A DNA stretch of 64,000 nt from an uncultured Owenweeksia sp. (GTDB taxonomy: Bacteria > Bacteroidota > Bacteroidia > Flavobacteriales > Schleiferiaceae). The notes under the pieces are model-generated. The model worked only from the letters and a program-made list of their open reading frames with translations, did no database searches and was not told where the DNA came from. Where the stretch lies: positions 62,001 to 126,000 of the forward strand of contig CAKZRR010000043.1 of the NCBI GenBank assembly GCA_937146805.1, given 5' to 3'. The translations under genes and the position numbers were made by a program. Positions 18,525 to 27,665 of the stretch are shown in pieces. Within the stretch, counting starts at the first letter, position 1. Each line of letters opens with the position of its first letter.

Positions 18525-19071
18525 TCTCCGATCGTCTTAATAAAATACCGGGTATAACGTAGCCAACAAAAATACCAGCCGAAAACACCAAACTGTGATA
18601 GCTAGGCTCTAGCACAAAAGCACAAATTATTCCGGCCACCTGCAACAATATTCCCCCAATTACAAAAGGGGTAAATTTAGAAATACCACCACTAATAAAA
18701 GTAGCCATACCTGCCAATAACAGAATGATGGTATGAGGAGATAACCCGTTGTAAGTGGTGTAACCTATGCCTATAAACATAGTAACCAAAAACGCTCCCC
18801 AAGTATAAGAGGTCACCCTATCTCCGGTAGTTTCGGCTCCTACCCTTTTACTTTCCTTGCGGCCGTATAGCATAGATATTACACCTCCAACCATGCCCAC
18901 AATTGGCCAAATCATCATAAATAGAGGTTTGCCCTGAAGGTAATACTCGGCAATTCCGGCTGGGACTAACAGAAAACCCCAAACCAAAAAGTAAAAGGAA
19001 TTTCGGTGTAAAGACTTTTTACTTTCCAATAGCATGCCTTCAATAATCTCGATACTTTTTGTTGGTTCCAT
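18517..19071 (-). CDS. Membrane protein paired with the winged-helix regulator
   Basis: The 184-aa protein has about five or six hydrophobic segments after a polar N-terminal helix of about 35 residues. I choose the ATG at 19071. The upstream GTG at 19089 would overlap the -7 promoter element (19089-19096), and transcription would begin downstream of it. No family is recognised. The pairing of a small helix-rich membrane protein with an HTH_34 regulator is common in Bacteroidota; the protein may be the sensor or output partner, but nothing in the sequence shows which. Confidence 0.75.
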   Translation of the reverse strand: MEPTKSIEIIEGMLLESKKSLHRNSFYFLVWGFLLVPAGIAEYYLQGKPLFMMIWPIVGMVGGVISMLYGRKESKRVGAETTGDRVTSYTWGAFLVTMFIGIGYTTYNGLSPHTIILLLAGMATFISGGISKFTPFVIGGILLQVAGIICAFVLEPSYHSLVFSAGIFVGYVIPGILLRRSENV

Positions 19072-19088
19072 TGTAGTTTTATTTTCCA

Positions 19089-19120
19089 CAAATGTAAACT
19101 AGTTTACATTATAAACCAAA
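19089..19120 (-). promoter_or_regulatory. Promoter with embedded perfect 20-bp palindromic operator
   Basis: On the minus strand TTTG (19117-19120), a 20-base spacer and TACATTTG (19089-19096) form a good Bacteroidota promoter. The palindrome AATGTAAACTAGTTTACATT (19091-19110) fills most of the spacer and runs into the -7 box, so a protein bound there would block polymerase. Confidence 0.75.
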
Positions 19121-19180
19121 TTGTTCTAAAAAGCACTTGTCCCAAAATCATCTCCATTAATTCAAGTAGGTAAATTAAAT

Positions 19181-19708
19181 CTATTCCGCCAACTGAAACT
19201 GTATCTTATCACCTGCGGCAATACCAAATTGGTCGCAATAACCTCCTTTAACTTCTAGCACAAAATTAGCGGGGCCAGTAGATGGTAAACTGGTGGTATT
19301 TAAGGGCTCAGCATTTTTTTGGATGCTTACAATTTCGTGGCGGCTATTAATAAAAATAATATCCAGCGATACGTAGGTATTGCGCATGTAAAAAGACTGA
19401 ACTTCTTCGGTGGGCATAAAAAACAGCATACCGGTATTAATGTCCATACTCTTTCTATACATCATGCCGTAAGCAATTTCATCAGGTGCATTGGCTAATT
19501 CAATATCTATCGTCTTTAGCGTATCTCCACTTTCAGCACTTACAAATTGCAAATCGCCTTCATCTCTAAACTTTGGCTCATAGGTTTCTTTTCCTCCTAC
19601 GTTACCAATTTTTTTGGTGGTGGTACCCGATGGCATAACGGTCATCATCATCCATCCCGCGAAAGCGAGCAACAACACGAGGGCTATTAATTTATTTCGC
19701 TTGGTCAT
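19181..19708 (-). CDS. DUF192 family exported protein
   Basis: An N-terminal membrane anchor or signal (residues 7-27) precedes a DUF192 domain at about residues 60-172. Typical features are 'EIAYGMMYRKSM', 'GMLFFMP', 'FYMRNTYVSLDIIFI' and a final 'VLEVKGGYCDQFGI'. The function of DUF192 is unknown. The start codon lies within the end of lgt (17-base overlap), so the two are cotranscribed. Confidence 0.9.
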   Translation of the reverse strand: MTKRNKLIALVLLLAFAGWMMMTVMPSGTTTKKIGNVGGKETYEPKFRDEGDLQFVSAESGDTLKTIDIELANAPDEIAYGMMYRKSMDINTGMLFFMPTEEVQSFYMRNTYVSLDIIFINSRHEIVSIQKNAEPLNTTSLPSTGPANFVLEVKGGYCDQFGIAAGDKIQFQLAE

Positions 19709-20774
19709 CTAATTTCTTTTTGGAGGTAATTATAAAATAAAGGCCTATTAAAACCAATGGAATGCTTAGGTATTGTCCCATGTTTAAGGCCATGCCAGCT
19801 TCTCGGCTTACTTGTATTTCTTTGTAGTACTCAATAAAAAAACGGAAGCCGAACAGCAATACTAAAAAGCTGCCAAAAATAAAACCTTGGCGGCCAGCTA
19901 TGCCCGGCAATAAATACAGGCGGTAGAGCACCAAAAATATGAGCAGATAGGCAAAGGCCTCGTATAACTGTGTGGGGTGCCGTGGTACTCCGAGTACCTC
20001 AACCGTAAGTACTTGCTTGTTTTCTTCACTCCAAGTTAGCTTGGTATCCTCCATAAAAAGGATGTTTTTATCGTCCTTATCTAAGCTGTTTACATAAGGC
20101 CTAATTCTGTTTAGGAGCGTACTTTCGGCATGCTCTGGCTTTACCGTTGGCAATACTGTAAAGCTCATTTTATAGATGGGGAATACCAAAGAATCGGTTA
20201 TCAATTTACTCTCGGTAGCCTCAAAATCAATGGCTTCCATGGTATTTGGAAATACATCCAACACACGATGGCGTACTGGATCGGTAAAAACGGTTTCGAT
20301 ATTTGAGTTGGCTATATCTCCATAAATTTCACTGTTAAACCAGTTTCCTACACGTATTAAGGCGGCTGCCAAAGCAATGGTTATTACCAAGCGGTCAAAC
20401 ATCCAAAGTGCGGGTTTTTTTAAGGACTTTTTACTATAATAAATTACCGCTATTATAATGGCCACAGCCGCACCGTGGCTTGCCAAACCACCTTCCCAAA
20501 CTTTTAATATTTCGCCTGGATGTTGCGAGTAATAATCCCATTGGTAAAAGAAAACGTGCCCCAACCTTGCACCCAAAATGGTAGCAATTACAGTATAGGT
20601 AAGCAGGGTGTCCAGTTTTTCTTGGGCTACACCTTCTTTCTTAAATATTTGGCGCATCAGCATATAACCTAGTATAAACCCTAGGGCAAAGAGTAGGCTA
20701 TAATAGCGTAGGGTAATAACGCCTAAATCGAGTCCACGACTCATATCCCAAGTAATTGTAAGCAGTTGATTCAT
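19692..20774 (-). CDS. lgt: Prolipoprotein diacylglyceryl transferase
   Basis: Lgt transfers a diacylglyceryl group from phosphatidylglycerol to the lipobox cysteine of prolipoproteins in the inner membrane. Family segments are visible: GGLASHGAA, RVGNWFNSEIYG and RHPTQLYEA, with seven or so membrane helices. The 360-aa length exceeds the usual 260-290 because of an insertion of about 80 residues between the RVGNWFNSE and RHPTQ segments, as in other Bacteroidota. The window encodes at least six lipoproteins that would be its substrates. ATG 20774 is preferred over TTG 20780. Confidence 0.96.
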   Translation of the reverse strand: MNQLLTITWDMSRGLDLGVITLRYYSLLFALGFILGYMLMRQIFKKEGVAQEKLDTLLTYTVIATILGARLGHVFFYQWDYYSQHPGEILKVWEGGLASHGAAVAIIIAVIYYSKKSLKKPALWMFDRLVITIALAAALIRVGNWFNSEIYGDIANSNIETVFTDPVRHRVLDVFPNTMEAIDFEATESKLITDSLVFPIYKMSFTVLPTVKPEHAESTLLNRIRPYVNSLDKDDKNILFMEDTKLTWSEENKQVLTVEVLGVPRHPTQLYEAFAYLLIFLVLYRLYLLPGIAGRQGFIFGSFLVLLFGFRFFIEYYKEIQVSREAGMALNMGQYLSIPLVLIGLYFIITSKKKLDDQAK

Positions 20775-20830
20775 GACCAAATTTTGAGCGGTGAAAGTAC
20801 TAAATCAAATAATCTTAATTTTCAAAAAAG

Positions 20831-22300
20831 CTAGTCTAATTGAGCTAATGCCGTTTTAGCTTTTTGATGAATTCCTTCGTAAAAAGGGTAACTTTTATAG
20901 GTTAAGGCCATTTTGAGATACTCATATGCTTGCTTAGCATCGGTACTAACTAAGAGCGTGCCTGCCTGCAAAGCGCTATTTCCTAGGGCATAGCATGAGG
21001 CTACCTCGGGCACCGCTAAAGCTTTTTTAAACCATTGCAAAGCCTCCTCCGTATTACCCATCTCCTGATGTATTCTCCCTAATCGGTAGTAATACTCGGC
21101 TTTAAAATAGGGAGTGGCACAACACTCCTCTACCGCAATTTGTAACAATACATTTTTAGCCTTTACCAACAAACCTGTATCAAACAATACCCTAGCCTTT
21201 ATAAGCGTTACGTTTAGCTCTCTTTTAGATTCATTTAGCGCTTGTTTATCTGCTCCGCTTTGAGCCTCACCATACCTAAATACGTTCTGTCTCATTTGAG
21301 CCGCTTTCGTCTCATTGCCCAATAGCAAATAGCACCAGCTTAAATAGCGGTAGCTCGACTTAATGTACATCTGGCTGGGGCTATTTTTTAGGTACTTAAT
21401 AAAATATAACGTGGCTGCTTCGGGATCCAAGCCAATCATCATTTTCCCTTGCAAATAATCTAAGTGATAAAAGGGTGTGTAATTTTCCTTTTGTGGACGT
21501 TTGTTCAAAAAATGGATCGCTCTTTTAGCATTGCCATTGCTCCACTCAATACGCGCTTGGGTGTAAATCAAAAAGGGACTGTCACCCACTTTTAAACCTA
21601 AATTTTCAGGTGTAGAATTGTTTTCTACTCCCAATTGAAAGCTCACAAAAGAATACACAAAACCGGCATAGTTGGCGTAAAAGTTTAACGATGGTGTGGC
21701 CGATAACTGATAGTAGGCTTGATGCAACATTTGCAACCCATTCTCAATACTACCGCTAAAACCCAAAAGCGAAGCCAGCGTTTGGTAATCATCTGGTAAA
21801 CTACCAATGGCTACGTGTAAAACACCCAAGGGAATATTATTGGGCAAAAACTGTGGATGCTCAATAGCATTTTGGCTTAATAAATCATAGGCACGGTAAA
21901 ACTGCCAGGCCGCCTTAATATTATTTTTAAACTTTCCGTTGAGAGTGGCTCGGGCAATATATACCTCAGCCAAAAACAAATTACGAAATGGATTCTCCTC
22001 CTCCATCTCCTCTATCTCGTCCATCAGCTCGTCCAGCGAAGGCTGAGCGGCATCAAAGATGCCTGCATCTTCATTTACAAAAAGCTCACAACACACCATA
22101 GCAGCCCTCAAGTAGGCAGTTACTTGGTTACTTGGTTGCCGCTTTTCTTCTTGTGCCACCAATACCTTGGCTTCATCAAAACGCATTTGTGTTATTAATA
22201 CAAAGGCTTGTTTTAATTCTGCGTTATATTGCGATTGTGCCTGAGCACGCATCCCCAATAGGGTAGCAAAAAGAAAAATATAGCAGGTTACTTTTTTCAT
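20831..22300 (-). CDS. Secreted tetratricopeptide-repeat protein
   Basis: A signal peptide (ending near RAQAQ) precedes 489 aa of mostly alpha-helical sequence. The clearest TPR unit is near residues 400-435 (YYRLGRIHQEMGNTEEALQWFKKA). The rest resembles degenerate TPRs with repeated Ala/Tyr/Leu positions. TPR proteins are protein-protein scaffolds; the partner is unknown. An upstream terminator separates it from the zinc-ribbon-family gene. Confidence 0.8.
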   Translation of the reverse strand: MKKVTCYIFLFATLLGMRAQAQSQYNAELKQAFVLITQMRFDEAKVLVAQEEKRQPSNQVTAYLRAAMVCCELFVNEDAGIFDAAQPSLDELMDEIEEMEEENPFRNLFLAEVYIARATLNGKFKNNIKAAWQFYRAYDLLSQNAIEHPQFLPNNIPLGVLHVAIGSLPDDYQTLASLLGFSGSIENGLQMLHQAYYQLSATPSLNFYANYAGFVYSFVSFQLGVENNSTPENLGLKVGDSPFLIYTQARIEWSNGNAKRAIHFLNKRPQKENYTPFYHLDYLQGKMMIGLDPEAATLYFIKYLKNSPSQMYIKSSYRYLSWCYLLLGNETKAAQMRQNVFRYGEAQSGADKQALNESKRELNVTLIKARVLFDTGLLVKAKNVLLQIAVEECCATPYFKAEYYYRLGRIHQEMGNTEEALQWFKKALAVPEVASCYALGNSALQAGTLLVSTDAKQAYEYLKMALTYKSYPFYEGIHQKAKTALAQLD

Positions 22301-22307
22301 AAAAAAA

Positions 22308-22333
22308 GGGATCCTTTTTTAAAAAGATCCCTT
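22308..22333 (-). terminator. Intrinsic terminator after the zinc-ribbon-family gene
   Basis: AAAGGGATC and GATCCCTTT form a 9-bp stem around an A/T-rich loop between the stop at 22357 and the next gene start at 22300. Confidence 0.6.
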
Positions 22334-22356
22334 TGTCAAATTAAGTCAAACTTATT

Positions 22357-23136
22357 TTATTTAGAAAGCTTCACAAAAAGCTTCTGCATACGTTCCTCTT
22401 CCTCTCTGGCCAAATCTGGATCAACCAAAACTCTGCCTGAGTGCTCATCAGTAATAATTTTTTTGCGAGCCGCAATTTCTAACTGTCGCTGTGGCGGAAT
22501 AGTGAAAAACGAACCACCTGATGCGCCACGCTCTACCGCTACTACGGCCAAACCATTTTTAGCACCTCCTCTAATTCGCTTATAAGCAACTAAAAGGCGC
22601 TCTTCAATGTTTTCAGCGTATTCTTCCGATTTTTTGTAAAGCTCCTGCTCTTCCTTTTCGGTTTCCTTTAGGATATTGTCCAACTCGCTTTTCTTGAAAT
22701 CTAAATGAGACTGGCGTTCGTTTAGCTTTTCTTCGCTAGAAGCTAAAACTTCCTTTTTGTTCTCAATTTTGGCTTTAAACTCACGGATGCGTTTTTCGGC
22801 CAATTCAATTTCCAACTGCTGGTATTCTACCTCCTTGCTCAAGGCATCAAACTCACGGTTGTTACGCACATTTTTTTGTTGCGATTCGTAACGCGTGATT
22901 TTTTCTTGTGATTCTTTGATTAAGTTTTTCTTGCCTTTTACTTCCAAGTCCAACTCGGCAACTTCGCTATTCATTTTTTCAAAACGAACTGTGAGCCCGG
23001 CAATTTCATCTTCCAAATCTTCCACTTCTAGTGGTAATTCGCCTCTGATGTTCTTTATCTTGTCAATTCTTGAATCAATTAGTTGAAGATCGTATAGAGC
23101 GCGTAGCTTTTCTTCAACAGTAACTTCTTTAGCCAT
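22357..23136 (-). CDS. Coiled-coil protein of the C4 zinc-ribbon (DUF164/CdsZ-like) family, without the cysteines
   Basis: The 259-aa protein has a long antiparallel coiled coil (about residues 10-185) and a C-terminal region with the family's IPPQRQLEI block. The four zinc-binding cysteines of the canonical family are replaced: Ser206 and Ser209 in GASGGSF, and Asp230 and Ser233 in ITDEHSGR. It therefore should not bind zinc there. The family commonly sits beside a Nif3-like gene, as here (6 bases apart), so the two probably act together. The exact role is not established. Confidence 0.85.
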   Translation of the reverse strand: MAKEVTVEEKLRALYDLQLIDSRIDKIKNIRGELPLEVEDLEDEIAGLTVRFEKMNSEVAELDLEVKGKKNLIKESQEKITRYESQQKNVRNNREFDALSKEVEYQQLEIELAEKRIREFKAKIENKKEVLASSEEKLNERQSHLDFKKSELDNILKETEKEEQELYKKSEEYAENIEERLLVAYKRIRGGAKNGLAVVAVERGASGGSFFTIPPQRQLEIAARKKIITDEHSGRVLVDPDLAREEEERMQKLFVKLSK

Positions 23137-23142
23137 AGAAAC

Positions 23143-24234
23143 TTATAAGTATTTAATCGGATTTGTGTTTGTGTCCGTCAAAAGAACCGCAAAACTAGGG
23201 AATTTTTCAATAAGAAAATCAGCTATTAACGCTTTTGTAAATTGCTCATTTTCATAATGCCCAATGTCGGCAATTGTGATTTTTTGTTCGGCATCAAAAA
23301 ACTGGTGGTACTTAAAATCGGAGGTGATAAAAATATCGGCTCCTGCGGCAATAGCTTGCGGCAATAAAAAGCTACCCGAACCTCCGCACCAAGCTACTGT
23401 TTCAATTTGATCTTTTGTAATATCGGTATAGCGCAAGCCACCCCCAAAGGTGTCTTTAATGTTTTGTAAAAAATCAAAGGCATATTGTGGTTCCTTCAAC
23501 CTACCAATCATTCCAGACCCAATTTGAGGATGCACATTCTCAATGCTTAGAATATCATAAGCCACCTCCTCATATGGATGAGCGTCTTGCATGGCTTTTA
23601 GCACACCACTCAAAGCCGATTGCTCCACGAGTACTTCCAATCGCACCTCTGGCTCTTTTTGTTTTGTACCAATAGCACCGGTGCTCGGTTTACTATTTGC
23701 TCCCGGTTTAAAAGTTCCCATTCCTTCACTCTCAAAACTACATTCTTCATAATTCCCAATCTGTCCAGCTCCAGCTGCAAACATGGCTTGTGCTACTTCA
23801 TCTTTATCTGCAATAGGCACAAAAACCACCACCTTTTTTAGAAGATTTCTTTTAGGCGCAAGGATTCTTCTATTCTCAACTTTTAGCTTTTTACCAATAA
23901 CATTGTTTACGCCTACGGCCACATTATCTAAATTAGTATGCATAGCATATAAAGCAATGTTGTTTTTAATGGCGAGCATAACGGTGCGCTCCACATAGGT
24001 TTTACCCGTAAATGTTTTTAAACCACTAAATACAATAGGGTGGTGCGAAACAATCATCTCGCAATTTTTGGTAATGGCTTCTTCTACCACGGCTTCGGTT
24101 ACATCTAAACTTACCAAAACCTTATTTACTTTTTGGTTAGGGTAACCTACTATTAATCCAGAGTTATCGTATGACTCCTGTAATGAACGCGGAGCTACGG
24201 ACTCCAAAAAACGCGTGATTTCTCGTATCTGCAT
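23143..24234 (-). CDS. Nif3-like dinuclear metal-centre protein
   Basis: The 363-aa protein belongs to the Nif3/YbgI family. Metal-binding motifs are visible: SHHPIVF near residue 63, HTNLD near residue 98, and the C-terminal DIGHYENE. The extra ~120-residue insertion in the middle ('PHIEGAY'-like segment DAHPYEEVAYDI) is the PII/CutA-like domain found in the longer members. Members form hexameric toroids with two metals per subunit. Some have been assigned GTP cyclohydrolase type 2 activity; the physiological role is unclear. Confidence 0.93.
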   Translation of the reverse strand: MQIREITRFLESVAPRSLQESYDNSGLIVGYPNQKVNKVLVSLDVTEAVVEEAITKNCEMIVSHHPIVFSGLKTFTGKTYVERTVMLAIKNNIALYAMHTNLDNVAVGVNNVIGKKLKVENRRILAPKRNLLKKVVVFVPIADKDEVAQAMFAAGAGQIGNYEECSFESEGMGTFKPGANSKPSTGAIGTKQKEPEVRLEVLVEQSALSGVLKAMQDAHPYEEVAYDILSIENVHPQIGSGMIGRLKEPQYAFDFLQNIKDTFGGGLRYTDITKDQIETVAWCGGSGSFLLPQAIAAGADIFITSDFKYHQFFDAEQKITIADIGHYENEQFTKALIADFLIEKFPSFAVLLTDTNTNPIKYL

Positions 24235-24315
24235 CCGGCTAATTTAACAGGAGTACCTTTAGTTTCAAAAAAAGAAGAGGTAATTTTAATAAAGGCTAAT
24301 GGTATAGCTACCAAC

Positions 24316-24346
24316 AAAAAAACCTCCCGATTTCTCGGGAGGTTTT
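24316..24346. terminator. Intrinsic terminator after rpsA
   Basis: AAAACCTCCCGA and TCGGGAGGTTTT form a 12-bp stem with a TTTC loop and a T run on the minus strand, directly beyond the rpsA stop. Confidence 0.9.
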
Positions 24347-24367
24347 ATAAGTTAAAATGCTAAAGAC

Positions 24368-26356
24368 CTACTTATTTTCGTCTTCTTCCATTTTCTCTTT
24401 TAAAGCAGATAGTGCATCCAAATCACCTAATGTAGAACGCTCTACATTGGTTTGAATTTTCTTAACCACTTTGGCAGTTTGCTTTTTCTCACCAGCTTCT
24501 TTTTCTGCGTTTATCGATTTGTGAATTTCGGTAGCTGAAGCTACTACTCTTCTCGAATCTTTATTAAACTCAATAATTTTGAAGTCGGTAATTTCATCTT
24601 TAGCAACGTTGCTTCCATCTTCTTTTACCATGTGACGGCTTGGCACAAAGGCTTCTACACCTAAGTTTTCAAAAAGTACTTCTACACCTTTGTCCACAAT
24701 ATTTACCACTTTACCTTCTAAGATACTACCTTCCTCTAATAGTGTGGCGTAAGTATCAAATGGATTATCGGTAACTTGTTTGTGTCCTAGGCTCAATCTG
24801 CGGCTATCCACATCAATTTCTAGTACTACAACGTCTAATACAGCTCCAATAGAGGTGAACTCACTTGGGTGTTTTACTTTCTTAGTCCAGCTTAAGTCCG
24901 AAATGTGAATCAATCCATCAATTCCTTCTTCCAATTCTACAAATACACCAAAGTTGGTAAAGTTACGAACGGTTCCTTTATGCTTAGATTCTAATGGGTA
25001 TTTAGTAGTAATATCAGTCCAAGGATCTGGCGTATTTTGCTTAATACCTAAAGACATTTTACGCTCTTCTCTATCCAATGTAAGTACAACGGTTTCAACC
25101 TCATCACCTACAGTCATAAAGTCTTGTGCACTACGTAGGTGTGTACTCCAGCTCATTTCACTTACGTGAATTAAACCTTCAACACCAGGAATTACTTCAA
25201 CAAAAGCACCGTAATCAGCTAATACTACTACTTTACCTTTTACTTTGTCTCCTACATTTACGCTAGCATCTAATTTATCCCATGGATGTGGCTCTAATTG
25301 CTTTAATCCTAATTGGATACGTGTTTTATCCTCATCAAAATCAAGGATTACAACGTTCATTTTCTGATCTAGTTCAACAACCTCAGATGGGTGGTTGATA
25401 CGGCTCCAGCTAAGGTCAGTAATATGGATCAATCCATCTACACCACCAAGATCAATAAATACCCCATAAGATGTTACGTTTTTCACAACACCTTCTAGTA
25501 CTTGACCTTTTTCTAGCTTGCCAATAATTTCTTTCTTCTGCTCTTCAAGGTCAGCCTCAATAAGGGCTTTATGAGAAACCACCACGTTTTTAAATTCATG
25601 GTTAATTTTAACAACCTTAAATTCCATTGTTTTATCAACGTATGCATCGTAATCACGAATAGGCTTCACATCAATTTGTGATCCTGGTAAGAAGGCTTCG
25701 ATACCGAATACGTCTACAATCATACCACCTTTAGTACGACATTTTACGTAACCGTTTACTACTTCTTCCGTTTCGTGCGCTGCATTTACGCGATCCCATG
25801 CTTTAATAGCACGTGCCTTACGGTGCGATAACACCAATTGGCCGTCTTTATCTTCTTGCTTATCTACAAGCACCTCTACCATATCACCTACCTTAAGGTC
25901 GGGATTGTAACGGAATTCATTTAAAGAAATAACGCCTTCTGATTTATAACCTATATCTACGATAGCCTCGCGATCGGTCATATTAATCACTTTACCTTCC
26001 GTAACCGTGTGCTCATCAATTGAGGTAATGGTTTCTTCGTAAAGGGCTGTTAATTCTTCTCTTTCTTTTTTTGAATTGGCTTTAAGGCCTGACTCAAATT
26101 CTTCCCAGTCAAAATCTTCAGGAGCTACAGCAACTTCAATTTCCGAAACTTCTACTTCGGCAGTCACTTCTACTTCTTCTGCTTTTACTTCCTCGGTAAC
26201 CTCTGTTGCTTTAGCCGCTTTTTTAGCTCTAGGCTTTTTAGCTGCTGGCGCTTTGGCTTTTTCCTCTTTAGCAGGAGTTGCTTCTGGGGTTTGTTTGTCT
26301 ACAGCGGCAGTGTTTTCCACTTGCTCTTCAGCTGCTTTTTTGTTTTCTTCTGACAT
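24368..26356 (-). CDS. rpsA: 30S ribosomal protein S1
   Basis: The 662-aa product has an acidic, Ala/Lys/Glu-rich N-terminal extension of about 90 residues (with a PAAKKPRAKKAAK basic patch) and then six S1/OB-fold repeats. Typical repeat cores are GVFIDLGGVDGLIHITDLSW and equivalents. S1 helps the 30S subunit bind mRNA; in Bacteroidota, where Shine-Dalgarno sequences are weak, its role may be larger. The extension makes it longer than E. coli S1 (557 aa) and is common in the phylum. A leader of about 115 bases precedes it. Confidence 0.97.
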   Translation of the reverse strand: MSEENKKAAEEQVENTAAVDKQTPEATPAKEEKAKAPAAKKPRAKKAAKATEVTEEVKAEEVEVTAEVEVSEIEVAVAPEDFDWEEFESGLKANSKKEREELTALYEETITSIDEHTVTEGKVINMTDREAIVDIGYKSEGVISLNEFRYNPDLKVGDMVEVLVDKQEDKDGQLVLSHRKARAIKAWDRVNAAHETEEVVNGYVKCRTKGGMIVDVFGIEAFLPGSQIDVKPIRDYDAYVDKTMEFKVVKINHEFKNVVVSHKALIEADLEEQKKEIIGKLEKGQVLEGVVKNVTSYGVFIDLGGVDGLIHITDLSWSRINHPSEVVELDQKMNVVILDFDEDKTRIQLGLKQLEPHPWDKLDASVNVGDKVKGKVVVLADYGAFVEVIPGVEGLIHVSEMSWSTHLRSAQDFMTVGDEVETVVLTLDREERKMSLGIKQNTPDPWTDITTKYPLESKHKGTVRNFTNFGVFVELEEGIDGLIHISDLSWTKKVKHPSEFTSIGAVLDVVVLEIDVDSRRLSLGHKQVTDNPFDTYATLLEEGSILEGKVVNIVDKGVEVLFENLGVEAFVPSRHMVKEDGSNVAKDEITDFKIIEFNKDSRRVVASATEIHKSINAEKEAGEKKQTAKVVKKIQTNVERSTLGDLDALSALKEKMEEDENK

Positions 26357-26404
26357 GCAGAAACTATTTTGTATTTCAAGTAGTGGTAAGATCTTTAAGA
26401 AAAC

Positions 26405-26485
26405 ACAACTTGAAAGTTGTTTAAATAATTGATTTACAAAACCTTTATTGCGTCTTACACCTCACAAAAAAGGGCTGCAAATATA
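26405..26485 (-). promoter_or_regulatory. rpsA promoter element and structured leader
   Basis: TATATTTG on the minus strand (26478-26485) matches the -7 consensus and predicts a leader of about 115 bases. Within it ACAACTT-GA-AAGTTGT (26405-26420) can form a 7-bp hairpin about 50 bases before the ATG. This could be an autoregulatory site, by analogy with E. coli S1; that is inference. Confidence 0.45.
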
Positions 26486-26594
26486 ATTCTATTTTATCAA
26501 AAACTTAAAGCAAAATTCAGTAATTCAAACACCCCCTATGCTTTTCCAACACAAAGCCAGCGTACTAAACCACAAAACACTTAAAAACAGAAGG

Positions 26595-27665
26595 TTACTC
26601 GTGAACATGTTCTTTTTGAGACACCCGTAAAACAGGTAAGGAAACTACCGAAAACAAAAAATAAACAAAGGCCCAAACAACATCAAACAACAAATAAACT
26701 CCCAAAGACTGAATTACATATACGGGGAAGCCCACAAAAAGCCCTACACTCACCTTTACCGAACCCAAAAAAGCAGGGTCTTTAAAAATGGGCTTTACTT
26801 TTTTCCAAATAAGCATACACACCCAATTATTTAGAGCCACAATAGGGAACAATATCTTTTCAATCCAATTGGGCTTACGTACTTTAAGGGGCTTCAAGTC
26901 TTTGCCTTCATCCAACCTGGCAATTAACTCATCGCACTGCTCCACATTCGAAAAATCCGCATGCGCGTCAATCAATTTTTTATGATGCTCTTCGTACACA
27001 TCGCTATTAATATGTACTACCAACTTCTTAATTTCGTCCTGCACCCTATTCTTTAAAGCCAATGTATTTTCCTTCTCCTTTTCGGGATTAAAATAATCAC
27101 GGCCCATAATAGGCTTACCGTAGTGCAGGCTTACATTTGTTTGAAAACCACTATGAGACTGGTAATTAATACCCATCGGCACCAGCGCGATATCCATATC
27201 GGGGTGTTTCTCTAAAGCCTGAAAAACGATACGGGTAAATCCCTTACTAATATTCCGCAATTGTGCCTTTAGCTGATGAGTTCCTTCCGGAAAAATCATA
27301 ACCGCCTGCTTCTTAGAAAGGTACTTGATACAGTCAGAAAATACTTTTTCATTTTTTGCCAAAGCATCTTTACCATCTCGCATGCGGTAAATAGGCCTAA
27401 TATTTAGAGTAGCTAATAACTTTACCACAAGTGGCTTTGCAAACACATCTCCCCTAGTTAAATAGTGAGTAAACCTACCATTACTGACTGCAATTAAAAG
27501 CGCATCCAAAAAGGCATTCTCATGATTTGGTAGAAAAATTACCGGTACCCCTTTGGGTATATTACTAGTTCCCTTGATTGTTATTTTCTTGTAGAATAAA
27601 TAAAGGCATAACTTTAGGTATCTCGTAAAAACAAAATACCAAATACGTTGAATAATTTTACTCAT
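26595..27665 (-). CDS. PlsC-like lysophospholipid acyltransferase
   Basis: The 356-aa protein has the acyltransferase motifs NHENAFLD (a Bacteroidota-style H-x5-D rather than H-x4-D) near residue 47 and FPEGTH near residue 123. Two C-terminal hydrophobic segments would anchor it in the inner membrane. It probably acylates glycerol-3-phosphate or lysophosphatidate in phospholipid synthesis; which one cannot be told. It overlaps the upstream BASS transporter gene by 8 bases. Confidence 0.87.
   Translation of the reverse strand: MSKIIQRIWYFVFTRYLKLCLYLFYKKITIKGTSNIPKGVPVIFLPNHENAFLDALLIAVSNGRFTHYLTRGDVFAKPLVVKLLATLNIRPIYRMRDGKDALAKNEKVFSDCIKYLSKKQAVMIFPEGTHQLKAQLRNISKGFTRIVFQALEKHPDMDIALVPMGINYQSHSGFQTNVSLHYGKPIMGRDYFNPEKEKENTLALKNRVQDEIKKLVVHINSDVYEEHHKKLIDAHADFSNVEQCDELIARLDEGKDLKPLKVRKPNWIEKILFPIVALNNWVCMLIWKKVKPIFKDPAFLGSVKVSVGLFVGFPVYVIQSLGVYLLFDVVWAFVYFLFSVVSLPVLRVSQKEHVHE

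Noticed and set aside
19072-19089. GTG 19089 as start of the membrane-protein gene
   Set aside because: The codon overlaps the -7 promoter element; the transcript would start downstream of it.
23487-23998. Several short frames antisense to the Nif3-like gene
   Set aside because: They overlap a well-supported coding gene and encode low-complexity peptides with no family features.
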